A stretch of 64,000 nucleotides of DNA, from the IMG/VR virus record IMGVR_UViG_3300027908_000023, positions 34,537 to 98,536 of that record, one strand, 5' to 3'. The notes below the pieces were generated by a model. It did no database searches and was not told where the DNA came from. It saw nothing but the letters and a program-made list of their open reading frames with translations. Source of the DNA: a virus. The translations under genes were made by a program, and so were the position numbers. This document shows positions 7,089 to 15,417 of this stretch, in pieces (within the stretch, counting starts at the first letter, position 1; every line of letters starts with the position of its first letter).

Positions 7089-7802
7089 TCAGGCTCCCAG
7101 CAATACCGCGCATTGATGCGCCATCTCGGCAGCGTGCGCCATGCCACGAAAGGTCTTGCCCAGAGCCAGGCGAACAATCTTCATCAGGCCGTGTTTATGC
7201 CCGGCAAGAGGCAGCGTTTTGGTCTTGCGGCCGAAGTCGTGCTGTTCCTCGATGACTTCAACATCACGGACGGGCACCTGGAATTCCACATGGACATAAT
7301 GACCCTCCGAGCCGCCAGTGACCGGCCAGGCCGCGATTCGCCAGTAGTCGTGCGGAACAATGGTGGTTTCCTTGTCGTAGGTATCCGGACCGCCGAAATA
7401 CTCATCGATGAACGAGTAGAATTCGCCGCCGCAATCGGCTCCCTGTTCTGGCGGAACATGGTGGGTCAGGTCGCGGTAACAGTCATCTTCCTTGACCTTG
7501 CGCGCACCGCACTTGTCGCATACCAGATAGTCCAGGGCATCGCGCAGGTCGGCGTGAACCTCCGAGAGCGTGCGCATCTTGACGCGCTTGAGATGGCCGG
7601 TCTTCTCTTTTGTCTCTGGGTCCAGGACATAGGCCCATACGTCCAGCGGAATGGACTCCGTGCCGATGGGGATAACCTTGCCGGATGCGTCAAGCATGGC
7701 ATGCCGGGCATAGGTGCGCGGCGCGGGTGGGACGATCTCGCCCATGATGCCGCGCCGGATCTCATCGGGCGTGAAGGCGTAACGGTCGATTGTGGCTGGC
7801 AT
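7089..7802 (-). CDS. hypothetical protein, 237 aa
   Basis: ATG at 7802 with AAAGGAAAGCC upstream. The protein has one Cys pair (CDKCGARK near residue 96) and CYRDL, HHV, CGG nearby that could bind zinc. The rest is mixed alpha/beta with a conserved-looking PETKEKTGHLKRVKMRT segment. I do not recognise the family. Confidence 0.7.
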   Translation of the reverse strand: MPATIDRYAFTPDEIRRGIMGEIVPPAPRTYARHAMLDASGKVIPIGTESIPLDVWAYVLDPETKEKTGHLKRVKMRTLSEVHADLRDALDYLVCDKCGARKVKEDDCYRDLTHHVPPEQGADCGGEFYSFIDEYFGGPDTYDKETTIVPHDYWRIAAWPVTGGSEGHYVHVEFQVPVRDVEVIEEQHDFGRKTKTLPLAGHKHGLMKIVRLALGKTFRGMAHAAEMAHQCAVLLGA

Positions 7803-7848
7803 GGAGGCTTTCCTTTCAGTGTGGTTGGCTCTGGTTGTCTGTATGGTT

Positions 7849-7874
7849 GTTCGCCGGCTGTCCCGCGACATTTA
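7849..7874 (-). promoter_or_regulatory. phage promoter-like element, copy 10
   Basis: TAAAT, 15 nt, GCGAACAACCATACAGACA. An 8-bp inverted repeat GTCCCGCG/CGCGGGAC flanks the TAAAT box. Confidence 0.65.
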
Positions 7875-7898
7875 GACGCGGGACGGGATTTTTCTAGA

Positions 7899-8330
7899 TC
7901 AATCACGCATGGAATCAATCCAGGCTTCATGCGCCTCTTCTTGATCCCGTTCGATCCTCTCCGCTTCCTCGCAAGCCGGGTGATAATGCTCCTGGCCGGC
8001 GCGAAGGCGCTTTTCGCAACGGAGACACTTGCCGGCATGCCTGGCGCGAACCCGCGCCATTGCCTCATCGGTGCAAACGTGCCCCGGCAACTTGTTGCCG
8101 TCCGGGTCGGTATTCCAGTCGCCGCACATCGGGCAGCGCATGCGGTCTTCGATCACCTTGTTGACGGCGCGAAAAAGGCAGAGTTGCACAAACCTTCCAC
8201 CGGCTTCGCTGGCTTCGCGAAGCGATCCGTATCCGGTATCGGAAGTGTAGATCACTTCGCGATTCAGCAACACGGAGAAGAGATAGTAGGGCGATTCATG
8301 ATCGCCGAAGGCGTCGATTGAAATGTCCAT
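7899..8330 (-). CDS. Zn-finger protein, 143 aa
   Basis: ATG at 8330, with an AAAGGAAAGCC ribosome site like the neighbouring gene. Two Cys clusters, CPMCGDW and CLRCEKR followed by HPACEEAE, suggest a zinc-binding fold, and a charged helical tail follows. Family unknown. It is preceded by a very short membrane peptide gene at 8347-8430. Confidence 0.7.
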   Translation of the reverse strand: MDISIDAFGDHESPYYLFSVLLNREVIYTSDTGYGSLREASEAGGRFVQLCLFRAVNKVIEDRMRCPMCGDWNTDPDGNKLPGHVCTDEAMARVRARHAGKCLRCEKRLRAGQEHYHPACEEAERIERDQEEAHEAWIDSMRD

Positions 8331-8346
8331 TGAGGCTTTCCTTTCA

Positions 8347-8430
8347 CTAGAGATTGATTCTGAACGCTCCGCGATGGTGCATGGCTTCCAGGGCAATCAG
8401 GATGGCGATTGAGACTAGTATGGTCAGCAT
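8347..8430 (-). CDS. 27-aa membrane peptide
   Basis: Very short ORF beginning MLTILVSIAILIALEAMHHR. It has a ribosome site (AAAGGA, 8 nt before ATG 8430), sits immediately after the promoter-like element at 8471-8496, and is followed at 17 nt by the next gene. Residues 1-16 form one hydrophobic helix. Function unknown; real coding status rests on context. Confidence 0.55.
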   Translation of the reverse strand: MLTILVSIAILIALEAMHHRGAFRINL

Positions 8431-8470
8431 GGCTGATTCCTTTCGCATGGTGTTTTGTCTGACCATTGTT

Positions 8471-8496
8471 ATTCGCTGACCATCCAGGATTATTGA
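8471..8496 (-). promoter_or_regulatory. phage promoter-like element, copy 11
   Basis: TCAAT, 15 nt, GCGAATAACAATGG. Upstream of the 27-aa membrane peptide. Confidence 0.6.
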
Positions 8497-8557
8497 GACG
8501 AGAGACGAAAAATCCCAGCGGCTTCCTTTCCGCCGGGATCGCGCTGGTATTCAAGTC

Positions 8558-9217
8558 TCAGTTCCCGGTTCGGCAAACCGCCTTCGTCTGAGCGAATTCT
8601 GCCTTGTTGTGGATCTCGCCGAATGCCGCAAGCCCGAGGCTCAATCTTGCTTCGTGACAGCCCGCGCCGACGAAACCAGTCGTCTCGCAGACTCCCTCTT
8701 TCGAGAGCGTCAATACTCCGCCATCTGGATGGTATACGGTAATCCCTTGCGGCGTGCGTTCCGCTTGCCAGCCCAGCAGTTCTGCCTGTCGGAGCGTGTG
8801 TTGAATCGTGTATTCTTCCTTGAGCAACGGCAGTTGCGACTGATCGCCCCAGTAACCACCATAGGCGTCGAAGGCCAGCTCACCATCGGGGCGCAAAACC
8901 AACGGGTGATACCAGTAATGCTTGCCCTCATGCTCATGGTAGCCGTTGGCCATCGGCAGGCGAAAGCCCCAGCCCGATTGAACCGTATCGCCCAGGCTAT
9001 GAGTATCCGCCCAACCGTACCAGATGCCGCCCATCGCCAGGACGGCCGCGCGAAGCGTTTCCGGGTCGCGATACTCCACCTTCACCGTGACGGTATGGCT
9101 GGTCACAACAGCCGGTCCAAGCGTATTCAGAATCGGACCGAACCGGCAGAAGAACCGGCCGCCCTGTGCCCTCTCGAAAGAGGGACAGGTTCGCGGGCAA
9201 GAGAAACTATGCAACAT
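8558..9217 (-). CDS. DUF1257 (Ycf35)-like protein
   Basis: 219 aa. After a 40-residue leader the sequence SHTVTVKVEYRDPETLRAAV and GWGFRLP resembles DUF1257/Ycf35, including the C-terminal TLSKEGVCETTGFVGAGC. Ycf35-like genes often accompany Ycf46-type AAA ATPases, and such an ATPase is two genes upstream, so the context agrees. ATG 9217 has GGAGAC 6 nt upstream and lies within the end of the preceding gene. The molecular role of the family is unknown. Confidence 0.55.
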   Translation of the reverse strand: MLHSFSCPRTCPSFERAQGGRFFCRFGPILNTLGPAVVTSHTVTVKVEYRDPETLRAAVLAMGGIWYGWADTHSLGDTVQSGWGFRLPMANGYHEHEGKHYWYHPLVLRPDGELAFDAYGGYWGDQSQLPLLKEEYTIQHTLRQAELLGWQAERTPQGITVYHPDGGVLTLSKEGVCETTGFVGAGCHEARLSLGLAAFGEIHNKAEFAQTKAVCRTGN

Positions 9218-10328
9218 GACTTGTCTCCGGGACGTTGTTGGTGTTGATGCTGGCCTCTTCCTCGAATGGAAGTTCCATCATCTGGAAAGTAGTTCGTCGC
9301 GGGGCGATGTATATTGCTTCCTCTTCGTGGATTTCTTCTGGATTGTTGCTTGTGGCCTCCATGCTGGCCGGAGTGCTCACGGCCGGTTCCTCGCTCGCCA
9401 GTTCCGCGCCGTCGTCGAAGCTGATTCTTCGCTTCGGTGCCGTCACGATGTTCTGGTCAATCTGCTGCGAGAGCGTCTCAATACCGGCCTTGATGTCCTG
9501 GCGGAGTTGCTCGTTGGTTCGCAGCGCCTGCGAAGTGACACCAGAAACCAGCCCTTCCGCTTGCTTCACCAGCGCATCCAGTTCGGGATTTGAACGCACC
9601 GAAAGACTCTGGAATCTCCCGAAGAATTCCCGGAAATTATCAATAGCGGTTGAAGAGAGAATCTTCCGCCCCTCCGGCCCATCGGTGAGCCTCTCCTGAA
9701 GATGGTTGACCAGCTTGGCGAATTCTTCCGCGAACATACTCTCTGCCATCTGTACGGCCTGATCGAAGCGTGCCGCGATGCGCTGGCGCTCCTGCTCGTA
9801 AAGAGCCGGATTGAGGTTCTTGAGGTAATCCGGTGGCTCGACGCTGGGGTATTCCCATTCGATGGCGAAAAGATTGCTCACGGTTTCCGGGTAATCCTTG
9901 GCATCAAAGAGCCGACCGAGACGGACGGCGGCTTGCTCTCTGACCGTGGCATAGTGGTCCGCGAAGTCGGCAACCGCGCCGGCCAGTTGAGAGCGAAACT
10001 CCGTCATCTGGGCATCGAATTCGGCGACTTGCTGCTGACGCAAGAGCCGGATGCCAGGTTCCGGGAAGGGCAGCGTAGAGTCTTTCCAGAAGGTCCGGAT
10101 TCTGGAGCGGAGCGTGGTCAAGACCTTGTATACCTTGTCCTTGGTATTGATGAGCTTCTTCGATGCGCTGATGGCATCATCACTGGCCCCGAAGGTATCG
10201 GCGGCTTCATGGGCATGGTCAGCAGAAAGGCGCTTCGTGGTCCCCATCCACGTAAAGCTGATCCTCACCGCTGCCGCGTTGACGCGAAGTTCCTGCGCGG
10301 CATTGTTGTTCGTGGTGTTCTCGGACAT
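9207..10328 (-). CDS. coiled-coil protein beside AAA ATPase (DUF3150-like?)
   Basis: 373 aa from ATG 10328. Almost wholly alpha-helical: residues 60-290 have long helices such as FDAQMTEFRSQLAGAVADF. The C-terminal 80 residues are acidic and low-complexity. The size, helical content and position next to an AAA ATPase recall DUF3150 phage proteins, which I suggest only weakly. It overlaps the next gene by 11 nt and is preceded by its own promoter-like element and a strong hairpin. Confidence 0.65.
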   Translation of the reverse strand: MSENTTNNNAAQELRVNAAAVRISFTWMGTTKRLSADHAHEAADTFGASDDAISASKKLINTKDKVYKVLTTLRSRIRTFWKDSTLPFPEPGIRLLRQQQVAEFDAQMTEFRSQLAGAVADFADHYATVREQAAVRLGRLFDAKDYPETVSNLFAIEWEYPSVEPPDYLKNLNPALYEQERQRIAARFDQAVQMAESMFAEEFAKLVNHLQERLTDGPEGRKILSSTAIDNFREFFGRFQSLSVRSNPELDALVKQAEGLVSGVTSQALRTNEQLRQDIKAGIETLSQQIDQNIVTAPKRRISFDDGAELASEEPAVSTPASMEATSNNPEEIHEEEAIYIAPRRTTFQMMELPFEEEASINTNNVPETSHVA

Positions 10329-10381
10329 GGTTGATTCCCCCTTGCATTGATGTTTTCGGTTTCTTGTCCCCACAAGAAGTA

Positions 10382-10407
10382 TTTCGCTGGCGAGTTAGCA
10401 ATATTGA
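10382..10407 (-). promoter_or_regulatory. phage promoter-like element, copy 12
   Basis: TCAAT, 15 nt, GCGAAATAC. The most diverged copy, immediately downstream of the hairpin at 10403-10442. Confidence 0.5.
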
Positions 10408-10442
10408 GGAAATCCAGAACAACTATTCTGGATTTCCTCAAT
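10403..10442 (-). terminator. 17-bp perfect hairpin after the AAA ATPase gene
   Basis: Arms 10403-10419 and 10426-10442 are perfectly complementary, with loop CAACTA. It lies 8 nt after the stop of the ATPase gene. There is no U-run, so it is not a classical intrinsic terminator; RNA end protection or insulation is equally possible. Confidence 0.5.
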
Positions 10443-10450
10443 GGTAACTT

Positions 10451-11956
10451 TCACGCATCACCGGCGATGCGCCGGCCCGACGGCCGATGAGATTCGGCGG
10501 GATCGTTGGCCCTTCTCAAACTGCTGGCCGCGTGCCGCATGGCGTCCAGTTGCGCGGTCTGCGTCCGGCTTGCCGGCGAGTAACCCTCGCAAACCTCCAT
10601 GATGCTATCGGAGGTCGGCTTGCGCTTGGTGCGCCGGGCAACGGACGGGCAAAGGTATTCGGCGATCTCGCGGGAAGACCAGCCTTCCGTCGCCTGCGCG
10701 GCCGCGAGAGCGGCTTCCTCGATATTGTCACAACCGAGCCTTGTGAAGTGGATGCGTGCCACGTCTCGACGCTCGGAAAGTCCGCCCAAATCGTAAAAGA
10801 ATCTGGCCTGAAACCGACTCTCAAGGGCCGCGTCCAGCTTGTCGAGCCTATTGAGAGTCGCGACCACAAGCGCCATACTCTTGCTTTCCTGAAGCCAGGT
10901 CAGCAACTCGGCGAACATGCCGGAAGAGGTTCCACCGTCAAGCCCTTCCCTGGCAATGGTGTCGATTTCATCAATCACCACGACCAGCGGGCATTCCATT
11001 GACAGCGAATCAATGGTCGAAAGCGCCCGTCTCAATGCCTGTTCGGAGGCGCCAACAATGCCGGCCTTGAGGCCAGAGATGGAGAGGCGCACCGTTTCCG
11101 TATTGAGTTGCTGGCCGATCCAGCGGGCGCCATAGCTCTTCCCCGTCCCCGGCAAACCAGCGCAGAGGATGCGCCGCACGGCCAATTGCGGATCACGTAC
11201 CCACGGCACAACCTCTTGCGTGACATAATCGCGGAACCCAGACAACCCACCCAGATCCGCAACAGAAGGCCAGAGTTCCAGCCCGGCAGAGCGCAGTAGC
11301 CTTGCTCGCTCACCACGCAAGTAAGCCGGGTCCCAGGTGCCCTTGCGCGCCGCCAGGCACTCAGCGGCTGCTTGCTCTGCGACATCGCTATCCAGTCCGC
11401 CCAGAGCGTCAAGGACCGCCTCCGCATCGCCGTTGAGCGTATGCAGACTGGCCGCAATGGCTCGCAACGATTCCCGGCCGATGGCGGGAAGTCTCAATAC
11501 CGGGATCGCGCCCCGCAGCGGGTTGGCCGGAGTCAGTTCCCACGAAGGTCCGACGAAGACCACCAGCGAGGCGGGATCGCTTGCCCCTGCGCCTTTGGGG
11601 CTGCGCAGGCCAGGCAGGGCATCGATCAGTTTCCGCCAATGGCCGGCCGAATTGATGAGCGTGTGGAAGTCATAGACCAGAAGCAACCTTCCCGGCGCTG
11701 CCTGTGCCCATGAGATACCACCAGCCAGGCCGGTAACGCCGTTCTCCGGTCTTCCCGTCCTGGCATCCTTGACGGCCTCGCTTGGCGCCGCCACGGTGCA
11801 GACCTGCGCGGCAGATGGTAGTTCGCTCAATATCTGGCGAAGGAGCCGGGACTCTTCTCGTGTCTCGACCAGCACGGCACCGGTGCCGGCACGGTAGTGG
11901 CTGAGAATGAGCGGAGTTGGCTTCTGGCTGGTCTTGTTCTGAGTCGTGGTCGTCAT
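10451..11956 (-). CDS. Ycf46-like AAA+ ATPase
   Basis: 501 aa. Residues 1-230 form an N-terminal regulatory domain (VLVETREESRLLRQIL, LLLVYDFHTLI) like that of the Ycf46 group. The AAA+ module follows: Walker A GLPGTGKS at 267-274, Walker B VVVIDEID at 325-332, sensor-1 ATLNR at 366-370 and an arginine finger in ESRFQARF. All catalytic elements are present. The partner proteins are probably the two genes downstream. The substrate is unknown. It is preceded by the promoter-like element at 12012-12037. Confidence 0.85.
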   Translation of the reverse strand: MTTTTQNKTSQKPTPLILSHYRAGTGAVLVETREESRLLRQILSELPSAAQVCTVAAPSEAVKDARTGRPENGVTGLAGGISWAQAAPGRLLLVYDFHTLINSAGHWRKLIDALPGLRSPKGAGASDPASLVVFVGPSWELTPANPLRGAIPVLRLPAIGRESLRAIAASLHTLNGDAEAVLDALGGLDSDVAEQAAAECLAARKGTWDPAYLRGERARLLRSAGLELWPSVADLGGLSGFRDYVTQEVVPWVRDPQLAVRRILCAGLPGTGKSYGARWIGQQLNTETVRLSISGLKAGIVGASEQALRRALSTIDSLSMECPLVVVIDEIDTIAREGLDGGTSSGMFAELLTWLQESKSMALVVATLNRLDKLDAALESRFQARFFYDLGGLSERRDVARIHFTRLGCDNIEEAALAAAQATEGWSSREIAEYLCPSVARRTKRKPTSDSIMEVCEGYSPASRTQTAQLDAMRHAASSLRRANDPAESHRPSGRRIAGDA

Positions 11957-12011
11957 GGCTTTCTCCCTGGATCTTGCCGTCTTGCGGCGTGGTTGATTGT
12001 TCTATAGATGT

Positions 12012-12037
12012 ATTCGCTGGCTGTCCGCCGACATTTA
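12012..12037 (-). promoter_or_regulatory. phage promoter-like element, copy 13
   Basis: TAAAT, 15 nt, GCGAATACATCTATAGA, 56 nt upstream of the AAA ATPase ATG. Confidence 0.65.
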
Positions 12038-12054
12038 AGCGATAGAGCGAAATA

Positions 12055-12459
12055 TCATATTTTGCCGGCGCGAACAAGGGCAGTTGTGGCGCTGATATGC
12101 TTGCAATGTCCGTGAGCCTCGAAGCCCTTGCAGTCGCAGCACGCCGGCCCCTCATCGACGATGGTTTCTCCTTCCGGGCTGGTCATCACCGTGCCACCCG
12201 GACCGCCGATGTTGGTGTGATAGACCTCGCCACCCTGGGCGAAGAACTTCGTCCAGCGCACGGCGAAGCCCCAATCGCTGGGGATGACGCAAAGCCAGTA
12301 GAGCGTAGACTTCTCGGAGCGCGGTCCGCGCTCCAGGATCTCGACCATGCACTCCTGGCCGCGCGAACGGCGCGTCAAGAGGCGGATCACGCGGGATTTC
12401 GGCTTGCGGCCGGACTTGGCCTTGACGGGATGGGTGTCGGAACCGTAGGTTACGGTCAT
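12055..12459 (-). CDS. SWIM-type Zn-finger protein
   Basis: 134 aa. The C-terminal ACCDCKGFEAHGHCKHISA fits the SWIM pattern CxC...CxH, which binds zinc and can contact DNA or protein. The N-terminus is basic (KAKSGRKPKSRVIRLL). Start ATG 12459 is 80 nt below the promoter-like element, with a stable leader hairpin at 12493-12525 between them. Confidence 0.75.
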   Translation of the reverse strand: MTVTYGSDTHPVKAKSGRKPKSRVIRLLTRRSRGQECMVEILERGPRSEKSTLYWLCVIPSDWGFAVRWTKFFAQGGEVYHTNIGGPGGTVMTSPEGETIVDEGPACCDCKGFEAHGHCKHISATTALVRAGKI

Positions 12460-12492
12460 GGTGAACGAGCCTCCAAGAAGGTTGGTTTACCG

Positions 12493-12525
12493 ATCCGGCC
12501 GGTGTTACGAGCACTGGCCGGATCA
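12493..12525 (-). promoter_or_regulatory. 5-prime leader hairpin of the SWIM gene
   Basis: GATCCGGCC (12493-12501) pairs with GGCCGGATC (12517-12525). It lies between the promoter-like element and the start codon, so it would be in the mRNA leader. A role in translation control or attenuation is an inference. Confidence 0.45.
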
Positions 12526-12544
12526 TTGTTTTCTCTACATGGTT

Positions 12545-12570
12545 ATTCGCTGGCCGGTAGCGATTATTTA
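12545..12570 (-). promoter_or_regulatory. phage promoter-like element, copy 14
   Basis: TAAAT, 15 nt, GCGAATAACCATGTAGAGA, a near-consensus copy. Confidence 0.7.
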
Positions 12571-12589
12571 ATCCAGCCAGTAGCTTTTC

Positions 12590-12742
12590 TCAGATTTCCT
12601 CATCGTTCGCCGGCCTGCCGAATACCCATCTCTCCACACACGTACAGACAATCAGCGTGCCGAACGGCAGCCAGGCCCACGGCGATACCGTGAGTGCCAG
12701 CGCGGCCAGGGCAGCCAGAGTACAGATACGAATGGTGGACGT
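12590..12742 (-). pseudogene. 5-prime truncated membrane protein gene
   Basis: An open frame ends at TGA 12590-12592 and encodes TLAALAALALTVSPWAWLP and a short charged tail, a clear transmembrane segment. No start codon precedes it before the TnpB element begins at about 12743, so the insertion seems to have removed the 5-prime end. The missing piece was not found on the other side of the element. Confidence 0.5.
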
Positions 12743-12744
12743 GA

Positions 12745-13914
12745 CTACTCCACCGCGTTAACGCGGCGGCTTCTTGGCGGACGCTTGGCCCGTTGGCCTA
12801 CGTTGACCGCCACTGGCGCAGTCCGCGCCAGTCCTCTTGCGAGGATGTTTCGAGCAGCATTGATGTCCCGATCAAGAGAGAGCCCGCAGTGATGACAGTG
12901 GTGCCATCTTACCGTGAGATCCTTGACCACCAGCGCGCCGCATTCGGAGCAGCGCTGCGTGGTTCCACGGGGATCAACCTCCACGAACCGCACTCCGGCT
13001 TTTTCAGCCTGGCAGCGCAGAACGCTCAGGAAGCCGGCCCAGCCGGCGTCACTGATCGACCGGGTGTACCTGCCGGTCGCCAACATCCCCTTGATGTCGA
13101 GCGCTTCGGCAGCGATAAACCCGGACGAGAGCACCAAACGACGGGCGACCTGAAGGTGATGCTCGCGCCTGAGATTCTTCACGCGAGCGTGAAGTTTCTG
13201 CAAGCGCTTCACGGCCTTGCGGCGGTTCTTGCCGCCCTTCTGTTTGCGGACCATCGAGCGACCGGCGCGGCGCAGTTCAGGCAGGGCGGTCTTGAGGTAA
13301 CGCGGGTTGGCTTCCGTGGTCCCCTCGCTGGTGGTCAGGAAGTGGGTCAGGCCAACGTCGATACCCACGGCAGGCAAACCGTTATCGACAATCACCACGT
13401 CGGGCAACTCACAGGAGAAGACCACGAACCACTTGCCCGCTTCGCGCTTAATGGTGACGGTCTTGATCGTGCCTTCAACGGGCCGATGCAGCTTGACGCG
13501 AATCGTGCCGACGTGCTGGACATAGAGTTTGTTGCCGGTCAACCTGGTGCCGTCGCGGTAGGCTGGGAACTCGAAACTGTCGAAGCGGTCGCGTCCCTTG
13601 AATCGCGGAAAGCCGGCCTTGCCCGTGCCCTGGCTGACACGACGGAAGAAGTTGGCGTAGGACTTGTCGAGACGGCGCATCGTGGCTTGCGCACTGGAGA
13701 AGTTCAGGCGGGCGAAAAAGGGATTGGTGGCCCTCTGTCCCTTGAACCATCCCGATTGATCAGCATACTTCACCGAAATCCCGGTGGATTCGTAGCCGAT
13801 GATTCGCTGCTCCAGACAGGCGTTGTACAGCCTGCGATGAGTTTCTAGGCAGGTAGCGAGTTCGCGCTCCTGGTTGGCGTTGGCGAACAGACGGTAGCGG
13901 AAGGCGCGGCGCAT
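12745..13914 (-). CDS. tnpB: TnpB RNA-guided nuclease (IS605 OrfB)
   Basis: 389 aa, normal length. RuvC residues are intact: D186 in VGIDVGLTHFL, E270 in IAAEALDIKGML and D350 in LDRDINAARNIL. The zinc ribbon is complete (C322/C325 and C340/C343). The N-terminal OrfB HTH and WED region (MRRAFRYRLFANANQERELA) is present. The gene should therefore encode an active omega-RNA-guided DNA nuclease. Start ATG 13914 is preceded by a TTGACT/TATGAT promoter at 13953-13980. Confidence 0.92.
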   Translation of the reverse strand: MRRAFRYRLFANANQERELATCLETHRRLYNACLEQRIIGYESTGISVKYADQSGWFKGQRATNPFFARLNFSSAQATMRRLDKSYANFFRRVSQGTGKAGFPRFKGRDRFDSFEFPAYRDGTRLTGNKLYVQHVGTIRVKLHRPVEGTIKTVTIKREAGKWFVVFSCELPDVVIVDNGLPAVGIDVGLTHFLTTSEGTTEANPRYLKTALPELRRAGRSMVRKQKGGKNRRKAVKRLQKLHARVKNLRREHHLQVARRLVLSSGFIAAEALDIKGMLATGRYTRSISDAGWAGFLSVLRCQAEKAGVRFVEVDPRGTTQRCSECGALVVKDLTVRWHHCHHCGLSLDRDINAARNILARGLARTAPVAVNVGQRAKRPPRSRRVNAVE

Positions 13915-13952
13915 CGATTCTCTCGCGTCAGTAAACGGGCGTCCATGATGTC

Positions 13953-13980
13953 ATCATATCCCTGGCAGACAGCGAGTCAA
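13953..13980 (-). promoter_or_regulatory. sigma70-type promoter of tnpB
   Basis: Minus strand TTGACT (13975-13980), 16 bp, TATGAT (13953-13958), 39 nt upstream of the tnpB ATG. Confidence 0.6.
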
Positions 13981-14012
13981 GAGTTGTTGGCGGATTTTAT
14001 TTGAAGCGATGT

Positions 14013-14056
14013 CCGGCAATGGGACCGTCGCGTGAACGCGACGGTCCCATTGCCGG
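14013..14056 (-). terminator. 20-bp perfect hairpin with TGAA loop
   Basis: Arms 14013-14032 and 14037-14056 are perfectly complementary, GC-rich, with a 4-nt loop. It lies 37 nt past the stop of the gene at 14093. There is no T-run on either side, so transcript end formation is only probable. Confidence 0.5.
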
Positions 14057-14092
14057 GAATTTATGGTGATTCCTCCCGCGCCGGTTGCCAGA

Positions 14093-14296
14093 TCACGCCC
14101 AGCAGATCCCCTGCGCCAGCATGTAGGCTTCGCGTGCTTTCTTGACAGCATCAATCTCAGCGTTGATCTTGCGAACCTCCGGCCAGTTGAGGCTCTTGCG
14201 CGCCCGGTAGAGGCGCTTGCCCAAAGCGAACAACTTGTCGCTCAGACGGTTGATCTCGGCTTCTTGTTCGGGCGTCCAGACGGCAGTGACGAGCAT
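14093..14296 (-). CDS. small coiled-coil protein, 67 aa
   Basis: All-helical, heptad-like (EAEINRLSDKLFALGKRLY). No known family. Single gene between the promoter-like element at 14335-14360 and the hairpin at 14013-14056. Confidence 0.6.
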   Translation of the reverse strand: MLVTAVWTPEQEAEINRLSDKLFALGKRLYRARKSLNWPEVRKINAEIDAVKKAREAYMLAQGICWA

Positions 14297-14334
14297 GGTT
14301 GTTTTCCTGATCTCAAAAGCGGCGACATGAGGTT

Positions 14335-14360
14335 ATTCGCCGCACCGCCATTTAGATTTA
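14335..14360 (-). promoter_or_regulatory. phage promoter-like element, copy 15
   Basis: TAAAT, 15 nt, GCGAATAACC, 38 nt upstream of ATG 14296. TAA is also the stop codon of the gene at 14358. Confidence 0.65.
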
Positions 14361-14600
14361 AGCGCCGGTACGGTTTTTCTTTCGCCGGCATGGATGCGGA
14401 TAGCTTCCCGGCTCGAAGACATCCACCTCCTGGATCGGCCGCAACAGCGCGGCCGAATCGCAATGACACGGTTGCCCGGCCAGATTATTACCGCCGAAAC
14501 TCTCCTGGCAACCGCAACGGTCGCAGAAAAACACCCGAGCCGAGAATTCAGCCCACTCTTCCGCGAAGGTCCTCGGGACAACAATGTGGTCGTCTTCCAT
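14358..14600 (-). CDS. Zn-ribbon protein, 80 aa
   Basis: CDRCGCQ and CHCD clusters after a short helix suggest a small zinc ribbon. ATG 14600 is directly upstream of a 15-nt gap to the next gene. Family unknown. Confidence 0.65.
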   Translation of the reverse strand: MEDDHIVVPRTFAEEWAEFSARVFFCDRCGCQESFGGNNLAGQPCHCDSAALLRPIQEVDVFEPGSYPHPCRRKKNRTGA

Positions 14601-14616
14601 GTTCGCTCTCCCTCTC

Positions 14617-15417
14617 TCAGATCAACCCGCCAGCCCGCATCGCCCGGCGGATCAACTCCGCCATCGTGGTATCGTTGTCGAGTGCCCGTCTCTTCAATGC
14701 TCGGTGTTCCGTCTCGCTGACCTTCAGCGCCATGGTGACCAGTTGCTCTTCCGTCGCCGGTTGCTCGCCATCCTCCACCAATCCGCCCAGCGCGGCCAGT
14801 ACGTCACTCTGTTTGATAAATGTGCGCCCCACCACCAACCCGCCGCGTTCGCGGTCCGGCCTCACGCGACCCTGCGCCGGTTGCTTCTTGTGATGACCAG
14901 TACCGTTTTTCATCGCCCGGGATTCCAGCCAAAGAATCTGCTCCTCTTTGGATCGCTTGTGGTCATTGGCAAAGACCTGGAGTCTTTGGCTGTTATCCAG
15001 CTTCGTCGGATCGTGCTGCCGGTCAGTCCACACATCGCCCTGGCGTACCACCAGCGTGACCGTCTCGCCGCGCGCAAGCGCCTGCTGATCGGTCAGCGGC
15101 AGACCAGCCACTTTCGAGATGAGCGGCGGATATTCGGCGAACCGCGCCACGACCGGAGGCCAGAGCCTGCCGCTGGCGATCTGCCGGAGGTAGGTGAGCA
15201 GCGGCAATCTCAATTCCGAGATGTCCTCGCCGCGCTCTTCCAGGGTTCGCACGATCAGCGCCAACCTCAAGAGACTTGCGGCCGTGATACTGAGACTATC
15301 GGCCAGTGCCTGGCGCAGCTCTTGCGTCGAGAGGGCGACAATGCGCTCTTCCTCCCCGCTAGGTAGCAATTCCTGCATCGGCAGGGCGCGCAAGACAAGG
15401 GTTCCGTTGGTGTTCAT
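14617..15417 (-). CDS. protein with C-terminal ribbon-helix-helix-like domain
   Basis: 266 aa. The C-terminal 45 residues (MALKVSETEHRALKRRALD, then TTMAELIRRAM) match the RHH/Arc pattern: a beta strand, then two helices. The N-terminal 200 residues are helical and unassigned. It may be a DNA-binding regulator. Its start overlaps the upstream stop (ATGA). Confidence 0.65.
   Translation of the reverse strand: MNTNGTLVLRALPMQELLPSGEEERIVALSTQELRQALADSLSITAASLLRLALIVRTLEERGEDISELRLPLLTYLRQIASGRLWPPVVARFAEYPPLISKVAGLPLTDQQALARGETVTLVVRQGDVWTDRQHDPTKLDNSQRLQVFANDHKRSKEEQILWLESRAMKNGTGHHKKQPAQGRVRPDRERGGLVVGRTFIKQSDVLAALGGLVEDGEQPATEEQLVTMALKVSETEHRALKRRALDNDTTMAELIRRAMRAGGLI

Larger units (their letters stand above)
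12743..13990 (-). mobile_element. IS200/IS605-type TnpB-only element
   Basis: Contains one tnpB gene with its promoter and no tnpA. A palindrome CCGCGTTAACGCGG lies at the 3-prime side of tnpB, as in IS605-type right ends. Limits are approximate. It interrupts a small membrane protein gene. Confidence 0.65.

Noticed and set aside
10403-10442. Classical Rho-independent terminator
   Set aside because: Stem is strong but neither side has a T-run, so only transcript end protection or pausing can be proposed.
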